Numbered from the stretch's first letter, positions 1 to 7,631 are shown. The stretch is DNA of 14,932 nucleotides from Caldisericia bacterium (GCA_018054005.1 JAGPKI010000024.1:1-14932); one strand, 5' to 3'. Translations and numbers: made by a program. Notes: a model not told the origin generated them from the sequence alone.

Positions 1-689
1 ACATCCCATACTGCTCGAAGGGCAATTGGCTTTATAGCTGGTCCTGATAAACCTGCAACTTTATTCTTAAAGACGGGGGCAAATTTATCTATATCAATTG
101 CCATACCTTTTATAGTATTGCCAATACATACTGCATCGACACCTGCTTCTGAAGCTTTTTTTGCTAAATTTACAATATTGTTTGAGCCACTGCTTAGTTT
201 AACAATCAAAAACTTACCTGTCTCACTCCTGATTTCTTTGATTACTTTACTAAGAGCGGACTCATCCTCACCAAAATAAACATAGTCTTCTTCGACATTC
301 GGGCATGATAGATTTATTTCTATAGCATCAATAGAAGTATTTTCAAGAATAGATGATAACTCAACATAATCTTCTATTTTAGAGCCAGCTATACTTACGA
401 TCTTTATAGTGTTTATACTCTCAATAAATGGAAGTTCTTTATCGACAAAATAAGATATTCCTGGGTTCTCAAGACCTATTGAATTCAAAACTCCACCATA
501 AACTTCATATATTCGTGGTTGAGGATTACCTGTTCTTGGAGACAATGTAATGCTCTTTGTTACAATACCGCCTAAAGTATTCAAATCAAAGAAAGAGGAA
601 TATTCTCTACCAAATCCAAAAGTCCCAGATGCAGGTAGTACAGGGTTTCTAAATTCTAAATTTTTTAGTCTAACTGAGAGTCTCTTCAT
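1..689 (-). CDS. pyrD: Dihydroorotate dehydrogenase, class 1B catalytic subunit (3' end cut by window)
   Basis: PyrD oxidises dihydroorotate to orotate on FMN in pyrimidine synthesis. In the class 1B type, electrons pass through PyrK to NAD+. Reading leftward from the ATG at 689, about 229 residues are visible without interruption. They include the N-terminal ASGTFGFGREY segment, VTKSITLSPRTGNPQPR near residues 43-59, NPGISYF near 75-81, and NLSCPN at 126-131, whose Cys129 is the expected catalytic base of class 1 enzymes (class 2 uses Ser). Full-length members are about 300-310 residues, so roughly the last quarter lies outside the window. Its ATG overlaps the pyrK stop in an ATGA arrangement, which indicates translational coupling. 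The adjacent pyrK supports class 1B over the fumarate-linked 1A type. Confidence 0.95.
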   Translation of the reverse strand, partial: MKRLSVRLKNLEFRNPVLPASGTFGFGREYSSFFDLNTLGGIVTKSITLSPRTGNPQPRIYEVYGGVLNSIGLENPGISYFVDKELPFIESINTIKIVSIAGSKIEDYVELSSILENTSIDAIEINLSCPNVEEDYVYFGEDESALSKVIKEIRSETGKFLIVKLSSGSNNIVNLAKKASEAGVDAVCIGNTIKGMAIDIDKFAPVFKNKVAGLSGPAIKPIALRAVWD

Positions 690-1486
690 AATGACTTAAA
701 ATCAACTCTTTCCGCGTAAAAAATAGGTCCATCGGTACAAACATGCTTTAATGATCCATCGGTAGTCTTTATTGTACAGCCTAAACAAGCCCCAATCCCG
801 CAAGCCATATTTTCCTCAAGGGAAAGCTGGACAATTTTACCTTTTTGAATCAAATAATTGGAAAAAACTTTAAGCATTTCTATGGGTCCACATACATAAG
901 AATACAAAAAATCATCTACTTCATTCTCTTTAAAGAATTCAAATAAGTTTTTATCAAATTGACCATTCTTGTAATCAGTATGTAGAAAATATTTAACACC
1001 TGCAAGAGATAGTAAGGAAAGAGGAATACGCTCTTCTTCATAAGAGACACCGTAATAAAGATAAATATTACCTTTGAAATCAGAATTCTTAATAGAATTT
1101 AATAGAAAACCAAAAGGAGCTATACCTATACCACCAGCTATTAAAACAATATCATTGTTATTTGGTGGTAAATCAAAACTATTTCCGCATGGAATTAGAA
1201 AATCAACACAATCATTCTTTTTAAGGAATGAAAGGTTTTTTGTACCCTTACCAACAACTTTATAAATAATGCTTATATTGCCATCTTCTGCTTTAAAGAT
1301 GCTGAAAGGCCTTCGTAATATTACAGGATTCCTGCCAGGGCAAGAAATGTGAATAAAATTCCCTGCTTCCAAAGAAATTCCTTTAGTATCTGCTTCTAAA
1401 GATAAATAATAAATATCTTTGGCTAAAGAATAATTATCTAAAACTGTTCCAGAAATTAGTCTCTGCGTAGACAATTCTTCCCTCAC
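686..1486 (-). CDS. pyrK: Dihydroorotate dehydrogenase electron transfer subunit PyrK
   Basis: PyrK is the FAD and [2Fe-2S] subunit that carries electrons from PyrD to NAD+. Numbered from the outer start, the protein shows a ferredoxin-reductase fold: RRPFSI at 58-63 (flavin binding), GGIGIAPFGFL near 118-128 (nucleotide binding), and a C-terminal cluster site with Cys229, Cys234, Cys237 and Cys250 in the family spacing C-x4-C-x2-C-x12-C. The outer start is a GTG at 1486 with no Shine-Dalgarno upstream. A TTG at 1474 (four codons in) is preceded by GAGG six bases away, so the real protein is probably 262 rather than 266 residues. The gene begins inside the 3' end of pyrC and ends on the pyrD start codon, consistent with a tightly coupled operon. 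Confidence 0.95.
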   Translation of the reverse strand: MREELSTQRLISGTVLDNYSLAKDIYYLSLEADTKGISLEAGNFIHISCPGRNPVILRRPFSIFKAEDGNISIIYKVVGKGTKNLSFLKKNDCVDFLIPCGNSFDLPPNNNDIVLIAGGIGIAPFGFLLNSIKNSDFKGNIYLYYGVSYEEERIPLSLLSLAGVKYFLHTDYKNGQFDKNLFEFFKENEVDDFLYSYVCGPIEMLKVFSNYLIQKGKIVQLSLEENMACGIGACLGCTIKTTDGSLKHVCTDGPIFYAERVDFKSL

Positions 1487-2726
1487 ATATTGTTAAAACT
1501 GGAAATCCATATAGCTCAAAACCGATAAAAGGATTATTTTTTCCTTTTGATATCAATTTGTCTTCATTTAATACATATCTTTCTAAATTTACTATAGTTA
1601 AATTTGCTTTTTTTAGAATAAATATTTCACCTTCATCATTTATATTGAGAATTTTTGCTGGTTCAGAAGTCATTAATGGAATAAAATCCTCAAAACTCAT
1701 AAAACCATCTTTAACAAGAGAAGTATAAGAGACTGAAAAAGCTGTCTCTATCCCAGAGATACCGAATGGTGCCACTGAGAAGTCTCTCGATTTTTCAAAC
1801 TTAGTATGAGGTGCGTGGTCAGTGGCTATACAATTTATTACTCCATTTTTAATTCCTTTTATCAGTGATAGTCTGTCTTTTTCGCTTCGTATAGGAGGAT
1901 TTACTTTAAAACTCGTATCCGTTGGATCGATATCATCTTCATCAAAGAAAAGATGATGAGGAGTAACATCTGTCGTAAAATTTATACCTTCTTCTTTTAG
2001 AGGACTAAGAATATCAACGGTTTGTCCAGAGGAAAGATGAGTAAAGTGAACTGGAAAGTCTACATAATTGGATATTGCGAGGTCTCTTAGTAAAATTGAT
2101 GATTCTGCACAAGCAGGAATCCCTTTCATTCTGAATCTTTTAGATATATTACCATCATTAACTAATCCATCATCTGAAAGCTCTTTATCCTCTTCATGTA
2201 ATATTAAAAGGGAACCATTAACTTTGGCACATTCTAAAGCTTCCATAAAGACTTTTGAGTTGGAAATGGCTTTACCATCATCTGAATATACTTTTAAAAT
2301 ACCTTCTTTAAGTAAAGGAGAAAGCTCTCTACCTCTCAAATTTTCAGTTATAGTTCCAGCTTGATTAACATTAATTAAAGCATCTTTTTCAATTTTTTGA
2401 GAAATTAAGTCATAAATAGATTTGCTATCAATAGGTGGAGTAGTGTTTGCCATTGAAACCACTCTTGTAAAGCCACCCTTAGCTGCTGCTCTTGTTCCAG
2501 TATAAATTGTCTCTTTATCTTCTTCGCCAGGCTCCCTTAAGTGGCAGTGAATATCAATAAAACCAGGGAGAACAAAAAAACTTTCTGCGTTTATCAATTC
2601 AAAGTCAGAATAATCTAAGTTATTACCTATTGAAGCTATAAGATTATCTTTAATAAGAAGATCAACCTTATGAAAAGCTCTCTCTTTAGAATCATATACA
2701 TTACCATTCTTAATAATAATATTCAT
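1434..2726 (-). CDS. pyrC: Dihydroorotase, type I
   Basis: PyrC cyclises N-carbamoyl-aspartate to dihydroorotate, the step before PyrDK. The 430-residue protein has the amidohydrolase metal ligands where expected for type I dihydroorotases: His60 and His62 in HCHLREPG, the aspartate pair of SDDG at 148-151, His177, His230, and Asp303 in ATDHAPH. NTTP near 94-97 matches the substrate-binding loop. Length is normal for type I. Other amidohydrolases such as allantoinase or hydantoinase are possible from the fold alone, but the HCHLREPG motif and the pyrK-pyrD neighbours argue for PyrC. It is the first gene of the operon. The start codon has no clear Shine-Dalgarno site and lies about 10 bases from a good -10 box, so the mRNA is likely leaderless or nearly so. 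Confidence 0.95.
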   Translation of the reverse strand: MNIIIKNGNVYDSKERAFHKVDLLIKDNLIASIGNNLDYSDFELINAESFFVLPGFIDIHCHLREPGEEDKETIYTGTRAAAKGGFTRVVSMANTTPPIDSKSIYDLISQKIEKDALINVNQAGTITENLRGRELSPLLKEGILKVYSDDGKAISNSKVFMEALECAKVNGSLLILHEEDKELSDDGLVNDGNISKRFRMKGIPACAESSILLRDLAISNYVDFPVHFTHLSSGQTVDILSPLKEEGINFTTDVTPHHLFFDEDDIDPTDTSFKVNPPIRSEKDRLSLIKGIKNGVINCIATDHAPHTKFEKSRDFSVAPFGISGIETAFSVSYTSLVKDGFMSFEDFIPLMTSEPAKILNINDEGEIFILKKANLTIVNLERYVLNEDKLISKGKNNPFIGFELYGFPVLTICEGRIVYAETNFWNSFR

Positions 2727-2736
2727 ATCACAATAT

Positions 2737-2765
2737 AGTATAATGAATATTTAGAATTCATTCAA
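2737..2765 (-). promoter_or_regulatory. Promoter of pyrC-pyrK-pyrD, near-leaderless
   Basis: Read on the minus strand, TTGAAT (2765-2760) and TATACT (2742-2737) are separated by exactly 17 bases, a good housekeeping sigma-factor pattern. Only 10 bases separate the -10 box from the pyrC ATG, so transcription should begin about 3-4 bases before the start codon. This leaves no room for an RNA attenuator such as a PyrR site in a leader. Predicted from sequence only. Confidence 0.65.
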
Positions 2766-2912
2766 TTTTTAAACTTTACTTCTTTAATTTAAATTTGTTT
2801 TCATTAAAAATTATGTAATCAAATCACTATTCTCGTCATTTTCATAATTGTCTTACCCCCATATTTGAGAATAAAATTAAGTTATAATATAAAAATGGAA
2901 GTAAGGATTAAA
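2766..2912. other. AT-rich divergent spacer, possible left end of decayed IS
   Basis: No gene is visible here. The strand is very AT-rich except for a short C-run near 2851-2858, in TGTCTTACCCCCA starting at 2849. It could be the remnant of a left terminal inverted repeat of the insertion sequence whose orfA relic follows. I found no matching right end, so this is weak. TATAAT at 2883-2888 may be the old element's -10 box. Confidence 0.25.
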
Positions 2913-3189
2913 ATGAAAAGAAGTAGATTTTCAGTTGAAAAGATTTTTCAAATTTTAAAAGATCTGAAAAAGTAAAAACTTTCTTAAGTACACAGAAAGA
3001 ATGCAGAAAGCATAATATTTCTAAAAATACACACTTATATACTTCCGAAGAAGATACAGAGGTCTATCTACCCCAGAAGCTAAAAGACTAAAATATATTA
3101 ATGAGGGAAACAATCAACTAAAGAATTTACTTGGCTTTAAGAAACTTAGAGACAAAAAACACCTTAAGAGTTATATTCAAACTCAATGA
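2913..3189 (+). pseudogene. Degenerate IS3-family transposase OrfA (two frame breaks)
   Basis: Three fragments in three frames line up with one OrfA protein. From the ATG at 2913, MKRSRFSVEKIFQILKDLKK matches the start of IS3-type OrfA (consensus like MKxSRFTEEQIxxILKEAE) and then hits a stop at 2973. A second frame from 2972 continues with VKTFLSTQKECRKHNISKNT, the helix-turn-helix region (family: VCRKHGIS). A third frame from 3052 gives RYRGLSTPEAKRLKYINEGN and then NQLKNLLGFKKL, matching the KKYGGLSxxEAKRLKxLxEEN leucine-zipper segment. It stops at 3187-3189. At least two frameshifts make it non-functional. OrfB is essentially gone; a frame near 3203-3300 containing KVIEFMKTSCV may be a scrap of its N-terminus, but this is doubtful. 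The relic lies between the divergent pyrC and tig operons and has pushed their promoters apart. Confidence 0.75.
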
Positions 3190-3266
3190 TAATTTTTAAT
3201 TTAGGGAAGGAAGCAGCAATTGAAGGTTATTGAATTTATGAAAACTTCATGTGTTACCGGCATTAT

Positions 3267-3294
3267 CCCTTATTGTGGCAGAAATGCCATAGGG
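3267..3294. other. GAAA-capped hairpin between IS relic and tig promoter
   Basis: TGGCA (3276-3280) and TGCCA (3285-3289) form a 5-bp stem closed by a GAAA tetraloop. An outer CCCT (3267-3270) pairs with AGGG (3291-3294) across an asymmetric internal loop. GGCAT at 3259-3263 could instead pair with ATGCC at 3284-3288, so two folds are mutually exclusive. No T-run follows, so it is not a standard terminator. It lies upstream of the predicted tig transcription start. It may be left over from the insertion sequence. Confidence 0.4.
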
Positions 3295-3348
3295 TGTTAA
3301 AATGGACTAAAATGAACAAATCTTATTAAATAAGAATAATTCAAAATA

Positions 3349-3357
3349 TGGTATACT
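3349..3357 (+). promoter_or_regulatory. Extended -10 promoter of tig-clpP-lon
   Basis: TGGTATACT reads as an extended -10 element: TG, one base, then TATACT at 3352-3357. No convincing -35 hexamer lies at the usual distance, which fits extended -10 promoters. The predicted start is near 3364, giving a leader of about 27 bases. Confidence 0.5.
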
Positions 3358-3378
3358 TTATATTATTGATGTTATTAA

Positions 3379-3384
3379 AGGAGG
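3379..3384 (+). promoter_or_regulatory. Shine-Dalgarno site fixing the TTG start of tig
   Basis: A perfect AGGAGG lies six bases before the TTG at 3391. This spacing is ideal and no ATG in frame competes, so TTG is the start codon. Confidence 0.85.
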
Positions 3385-3390
3385 ATTATT

Positions 3391-4665
3391 TTGGAAATAA
3401 TTGAATATTACATTGAAAAAAATGTAGTACATGCAAAGATAAATTTTAATGCTATTGAAGTGGATAATGCTTTTAAATATGCATTCGGTAAACTTTCGCA
3501 AAATGTTAATGTACCTGGTTTTAGGAAAGGTCATGTTCCCTATGAAGTTTTTAAGGGCTATGTAGATAAAGATAAGTTTGAAGAGATGGTTTTATCCAAA
3601 TTAGTTGAAGATGCTTATAATTTAATTATTAAAGATAAGAAAGATCTTGACTTTATTAATCTACCTAATGTAACTGAAATTAAAGAAATGCCTTATGAAG
3701 GAAAACCATATACCTTAGAAATAACTGGTTCTATCTTTCCAAAAGTAGATTTGCCTCCCATAGAAGGTGTTGAAATTGAAGTTAAATTAAATAAGGATAA
3801 AGAATCAATATTAAATGATAAAATAAATGCTCTTTTAGAAGCAAATGCAACTTTTATTGATAAAGAAGGAGTTCCGTCAATTGGAGATTTTGCTGTCGTT
3901 GAATATTTTATTGAAAATGACTCCGGTGAGAAAGGAAAAACTGATACCATTATTATTGAACTTGGAAAAGAGCAATTTTTCCCTGATACTGATAAGGAAC
4001 TCATGGATATGAAAACTGGCGAAGAAAAAGTAATAGAACGACAACTTTCTGATGGAACTAATGTATTAATACATACTAAAATGCTCGGCTTTAAACAGAA
4101 AGTTTTACCTACTTTTTCAGAAGAATTCCTTAAAAGCATAAACTATGAAGAAGATATGGCTAAGTTCTTGGATGAAAAAAATAAGGAAGCCATAGAAGAA
4201 GAAGAAAAGGAGAAGAAAAACGCTCAAATAAACTCAATTTTTAAATATCTAACTGAAAATTCCAAAATAGAAGATATACCTGAGGTTTTGATTAATTCAT
4301 ACATAGATAATGAAATTATGACTTTTGAAAATGAAATAAATAAATCAAATTTGACAATGGAAGAATTTTTAAAGCAGACTAATCAAACAATTGATTCTTT
4401 AAGAGAAAATTTTAAACCTCGTGCTCTTTTACAGGTTAAAATAAATCTCATTTTAAGAGAATTAATAAGTAATAATCCCCAATTTGTTCCAGATGATAAA
4501 GAAGTAGAAGCAAAAATATCAGAGATAATGGGTAAATATAATGAGAGGGATTTGAACATGAAAGATGTTAGAAATTATATTAGAAATACGATTGCAAGAG
4601 AAAGGGCAACAGATTATCTTATATCAAATTTAAAGTTTAAATATATTAAGGAGGAAAATAAATAA
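3391..4665 (+). CDS. tig: Trigger factor, ribosome-associated chaperone
   Basis: Trigger factor binds near the ribosome exit tunnel and shields nascent chains. The 424-residue protein has the three family regions. The N-terminal ribosome-binding domain carries the signature loop GFRKGHVP at 43-50. A peptidyl-prolyl isomerase domain lies at roughly 150-235 (around VPSIGDFAVVEYF), and a long helical C-terminal chaperone region follows, rich in Glu and Lys. Length is typical. The start is TTG, set by a perfect AGGAGG six bases upstream. Its TAA is followed directly by the clpP ATG with no gap, and the clpP Shine-Dalgarno site (AGGAGG, 4649-4654) is within tig, so the two are coupled. It is the first gene of a protein quality-control operon with clpP and lon. 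Confidence 0.96.
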   Translation: MEIIEYYIEKNVVHAKINFNAIEVDNAFKYAFGKLSQNVNVPGFRKGHVPYEVFKGYVDKDKFEEMVLSKLVEDAYNLIIKDKKDLDFINLPNVTEIKEMPYEGKPYTLEITGSIFPKVDLPPIEGVEIEVKLNKDKESILNDKINALLEANATFIDKEGVPSIGDFAVVEYFIENDSGEKGKTDTIIIELGKEQFFPDTDKELMDMKTGEEKVIERQLSDGTNVLIHTKMLGFKQKVLPTFSEEFLKSINYEEDMAKFLDEKNKEAIEEEEKEKKNAQINSIFKYLTENSKIEDIPEVLINSYIDNEIMTFENEINKSNLTMEEFLKQTNQTIDSLRENFKPRALLQVKINLILRELISNNPQFVPDDKEVEAKISEIMGKYNERDLNMKDVRNYIRNTIARERATDYLISNLKFKYIKEENK

Positions 4666-5253
4666 ATGCCATTAGTACCATGGGTGATTGAGCAAACAGC
4701 ATATGGAGAAAGGCAATACGACATATATTCTCGTCTCTTAAAAGATAGAATTATATTTATTGGTGGAGATATTATCGATGATAATGTTGCTAATGTTGTG
4801 ATTGCACAATTACTTTTTCTGACTGCTGATAATGACTCTAAAGATATTTCTTTATATATAAATAGTCCTGGAGGCCTTGTTACTGCAGGGTTAGCTATTT
4901 ATGATACTATCCAATACATTAAACCAGTTGTTTCAACAATATGTGTTGGATTAGCTGCAAGTATGGGTGCTTTTCTTTTAGCTGCAGGTGCAAAAGGAAG
5001 GAGATATGCATTACCACATTCAAGAATAATGATTCACCAGCCTCTTGGCGGAGCACAGGGTCCTGCAACTGATGTGGAGATTCAGGTAAAAGAATTATTA
5101 AAAATACGTTCTCTTTTAAATGAACTCTTAGCTATACATACAGGACAACCTATAAAAAGAATTGAACAAGATACTGAAAGAGATTTTTATATGTCTCCTG
5201 AAGAGGCTAAAGAATATGGAATAATTGATGAAATTATCAAAGGAGGAACTTAG
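4666..5253 (+). CDS. clpP: ATP-dependent Clp protease proteolytic subunit
   Basis: ClpP forms the two-ring, 14-subunit serine protease chamber that works with AAA+ unfoldases such as ClpX, ClpA or ClpC. The 195-residue protein has the complete triad: Ser99 in GLAASMGAF, His124 in RIMIHQPLGG, and Asp173 in ERDFYMSPEEAKEYGIID. The INSPGG segment near 65-70 is also present. Length is normal and only a very short N-terminal extension (possible propeptide) precedes the mature region. It follows tig with no intergenic gap. In many bacteria clpX comes next; here lon follows after nine bases, so the unfoldase partner must be encoded elsewhere. Confidence 0.97.
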   Translation: MPLVPWVIEQTAYGERQYDIYSRLLKDRIIFIGGDIIDDNVANVVIAQLLFLTADNDSKDISLYINSPGGLVTAGLAIYDTIQYIKPVVSTICVGLAASMGAFLLAAGAKGRRYALPHSRIMIHQPLGGAQGPATDVEIQVKELLKIRSLLNELLAIHTGQPIKRIEQDTERDFYMSPEEAKEYGIIDEIIKGGT

Positions 5254-5262
5254 TTATAAGTA
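5241..5262 (+). promoter_or_regulatory. Distant Shine-Dalgarno of lon with hairpin in the spacer
   Basis: AGGAGG at 5241-5246 is 16 bases from the lon ATG, too far for normal use. Between them ACTTA (5248-5252) and TAAGT (5257-5261) can form a 5-bp stem with a GTTA loop, which would bring the site close to the ATG. The clpP stop codon TAG (5251-5253) lies within this hairpin. An in-frame TAA at 5257 rules out an earlier lon start. The stem is short and AT-rich, so this is a suggestion. Confidence 0.4.
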
Positions 5263-7626
5263 ATGACAAGAAGTGAGAATAAAAAGGACAAAATCAACAT
5301 TTTATCTACAAAAAGGGCAAATCTTCTCCCTATTAGAAATGTTGTTATATTTCCGAATATAGTTCAGCCATTAACTGTTGGAAGAGAAAAATCAGTAAAT
5401 GCAATTGAGGAGGCATTAAAAAAGGATCGCTATATAGTTGTTGCTACACAAAAAAATGAACAAATAGATAATCCAAACCCTGAAGATATATACGATGTAG
5501 GTGTACTTGCTGAAATTCTTCAAGTTATTAAACTTCCAGATGGAACTTTAAGAGCAATAATTGAAGGTCTTAATAGAGTGCGAATATTACACTATATTAA
5601 AAGAGAAGGAATATTCGAAGTAGAAGTAGAGTTATATGTACCATCGGTTGAAATTACACCTTATATAAATGCTTTATCAAGAAAGGTTATTGATCTTTTT
5701 GAGCAATACTATCAATTAAATAAAAGGCTTTCTCCTGAAAATTATATTGATCTTATTAATATTAAAGATCCTAACAAACTTTCTGATCTCGTTTCATCCT
5801 CAATAATCATCAACATAGAAGAGAAACAAGAAATTTTAAGTTTGTTTAATATAGAAGAAAGGCTTAAGAAGCTTATTGAGATATTAAAGCGAGAAATAGA
5901 AGTACTTGAGTTACAAGGAAAGATTGAGACAGAAATTAAAAATAAATTTGATAAAACACAGAAAGATTTTTATTTAAGAGAACAACTTAAAGCAATACAG
6001 AGGGAGCTTGGAGATATAGAAGGCGAAGAATACTCTGAGGAGGCAGCCACATATAAAAATAAAATTGATTCAATCAATTTACCAGAGGAAGTTAAAAAGA
6101 TCGTTGATGAAGAACTTAAAAGATTAGCAAAAATGCCTCCTATGATGGCTGAAGCTGGAGTTGTAAGAAATTATCTAGACTGGATCCTTGCTCTTCCATG
6201 GGACAAAGAAACAGTTGATCAACTTGATTTGGTTAAAGCTAAAAAAATACTTGACGAGGATCATTATGGATTAAAAGACGTTAAAGAGAGGATTCTCGAA
6301 TATTTAGCAGTAAGAAAGTTAAGTAAGAATGTTAAATCTCCAATTCTGTGTCTTATAGGTCCACCAGGTGTTGGGAAAACATCCCTCGGGAAGTCAATAG
6401 CAAGAGCTATGGGTAGGAATTTTGTTCGTGTTTCCTTAGGCGGAATTAGAGATGAAGCTGAAATTAGAGGTCATAGAAGAACTTATGTTGGAGCATTACC
6501 TGGTAGAATAATTCAGGGTATTAAACAAGCTCAAACAAAAAATCCAGTTTTCCTTCTTGATGAAATTGATAAAATCGGTATAGATTTTAGAGGTGATCCT
6601 GCATCAGCTTTGCTGGAAGCTCTTGATCCAGAACAAAATAGTGCTTTTTCAGACCATTATCTTGAAGTACCTTTTGATTTATCAAAAGTCTTTTTTATAA
6701 CTACCGGAAATGTTGTTCATACTATTCCACCAGCGCTTAGAGATAGAATGGAAATTATTACAATTCCAGGTTACACTGTTGAAGAAAAAATAGAAATAGC
6801 TAAAGGTTTTTTAATACCTAAACAATTAGAAGCTAATGGCTTGAAAACTTCTGACATTGAAATTACAGATGATGCTTTGTATAAGTTAATTCAAGATTAT
6901 ACTCTTGAAGCTGGTGTGCGTGAATTAGAGCGTAAGATTGCAAAGATTTTTAGAAAAGTTGCGCTCAAGAAAGCTGAATCAGAAATTAAATTTAAAAAGA
7001 TTGTTGTAACACCTAAAAACATTTTTGATTTTCTCAAAATTCCAGTTTTTAGGCATGAAGTAGCAGGCAAAAAGAATGATCCTGGTGTAGTAACAGGTCT
7101 TTCAATAACTGAATATGGAGGTGAAATAATATTTATTGAATCGACTAAAATGGCAGGTAAGGGGAATTTGATTCTAACAGGACAACTTGGTGATGTTATG
7201 AAAGAGAGCGCTTCTGCCGCTCTAAGTTATATAAGAAGTAATGCTGCTAAGTTTTCACTTGATCCAAAATTTTATGAAAATATCGATATTCACATTCATG
7301 TTCCAGAAGGAGCTATTCCAAAAGATGGACCATCTGCTGGAGTAGCAATATGTACATCACTATTTTCGCTTTTACTAAATAAACAAATTCCAGCAGATAT
7401 TGCTATGACAGGTGAAATAACATTACAAGGAAGAATTATACCTATAGGTGGACTTAAGGATAAGTTACTTGCTGCTCAAAGAGCTGGAGTTAAAGTTGTT
7501 ATTATTCCAAAGGAAAACGATAAGGATTTAACTGAGGTTCCGCAAAACATTTTAAAAGAGCTTAAAATAGAAGAAGTAAGTGACTTTTCTGAGGTATACA
7601 AAATGCTTTTTTTAGAAAAAAAGTAA
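5263..7626 (+). CDS. lon: ATP-dependent protease Lon (LonA type)
   Basis: Lon is a cytosolic hexameric protease that unfolds and degrades damaged and regulatory proteins in one polypeptide. The 787-residue protein shows the LonA order. The N-terminal substrate domain begins at LLPIRNVVIFP near residue 21 and is followed by a helical linker. The AAA+ module has Walker A GPPGVGKT at 366-373 and Walker B with FLLDEIDK at 430-437. The C-terminal protease domain has catalytic Ser691 in KDGPSAG and Lys734 in GGLKDKLLAA, spaced 43 residues apart as in E. coli Lon. Length is typical, with no membrane segment, so it is not the LonB form. It is the last gene of the tig operon. ATG 5263 is the first possible start because a stop lies just upstream. 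No clear terminator follows. Confidence 0.97.
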   Translation: MTRSENKKDKINILSTKRANLLPIRNVVIFPNIVQPLTVGREKSVNAIEEALKKDRYIVVATQKNEQIDNPNPEDIYDVGVLAEILQVIKLPDGTLRAIIEGLNRVRILHYIKREGIFEVEVELYVPSVEITPYINALSRKVIDLFEQYYQLNKRLSPENYIDLINIKDPNKLSDLVSSSIIINIEEKQEILSLFNIEERLKKLIEILKREIEVLELQGKIETEIKNKFDKTQKDFYLREQLKAIQRELGDIEGEEYSEEAATYKNKIDSINLPEEVKKIVDEELKRLAKMPPMMAEAGVVRNYLDWILALPWDKETVDQLDLVKAKKILDEDHYGLKDVKERILEYLAVRKLSKNVKSPILCLIGPPGVGKTSLGKSIARAMGRNFVRVSLGGIRDEAEIRGHRRTYVGALPGRIIQGIKQAQTKNPVFLLDEIDKIGIDFRGDPASALLEALDPEQNSAFSDHYLEVPFDLSKVFFITTGNVVHTIPPALRDRMEIITIPGYTVEEKIEIAKGFLIPKQLEANGLKTSDIEITDDALYKLIQDYTLEAGVRELERKIAKIFRKVALKKAESEIKFKKIVVTPKNIFDFLKIPVFRHEVAGKKNDPGVVTGLSITEYGGEIIFIESTKMAGKGNLILTGQLGDVMKESASAALSYIRSNAAKFSLDPKFYENIDIHIHVPEGAIPKDGPSAGVAICTSLFSLLLNKQIPADIAMTGEITLQGRIIPIGGLKDKLLAAQRAGVKVVIIPKENDKDLTEVPQNILKELKIEEVSDFSEVYKMLFLEKK

Positions 7627-7631
7627 TTTTT

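Noticed and set aside
2068..2364. Plus-strand open frame inside pyrC
   Set aside because: It is antisense to conserved dihydroorotase sequence and its translation resembles no family I know.
3198..3300. Possible OrfB fragment or small gene with KVIEFMKTSCV
   Set aside because: Similarity to the OrfB N-terminus is only a few residues, the frame ends at a stop after about 30 codons, and no ribosome-binding site precedes it.
2766..3390. CRISPR array, tRNA or riboswitch in the largest spacer
   Set aside because: No repeated spaced units, no cloverleaf with a recognisable T-loop, and no known aptamer core were seen. The content is explained better by an IS relic and promoters.
3693..4139. Long open frame on the minus strand inside tig
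   Set aside because: It lies wholly antisense to a well-recognised trigger factor, has no recognisable motif or ribosome-binding site, and is expected from AT-rich codon use.
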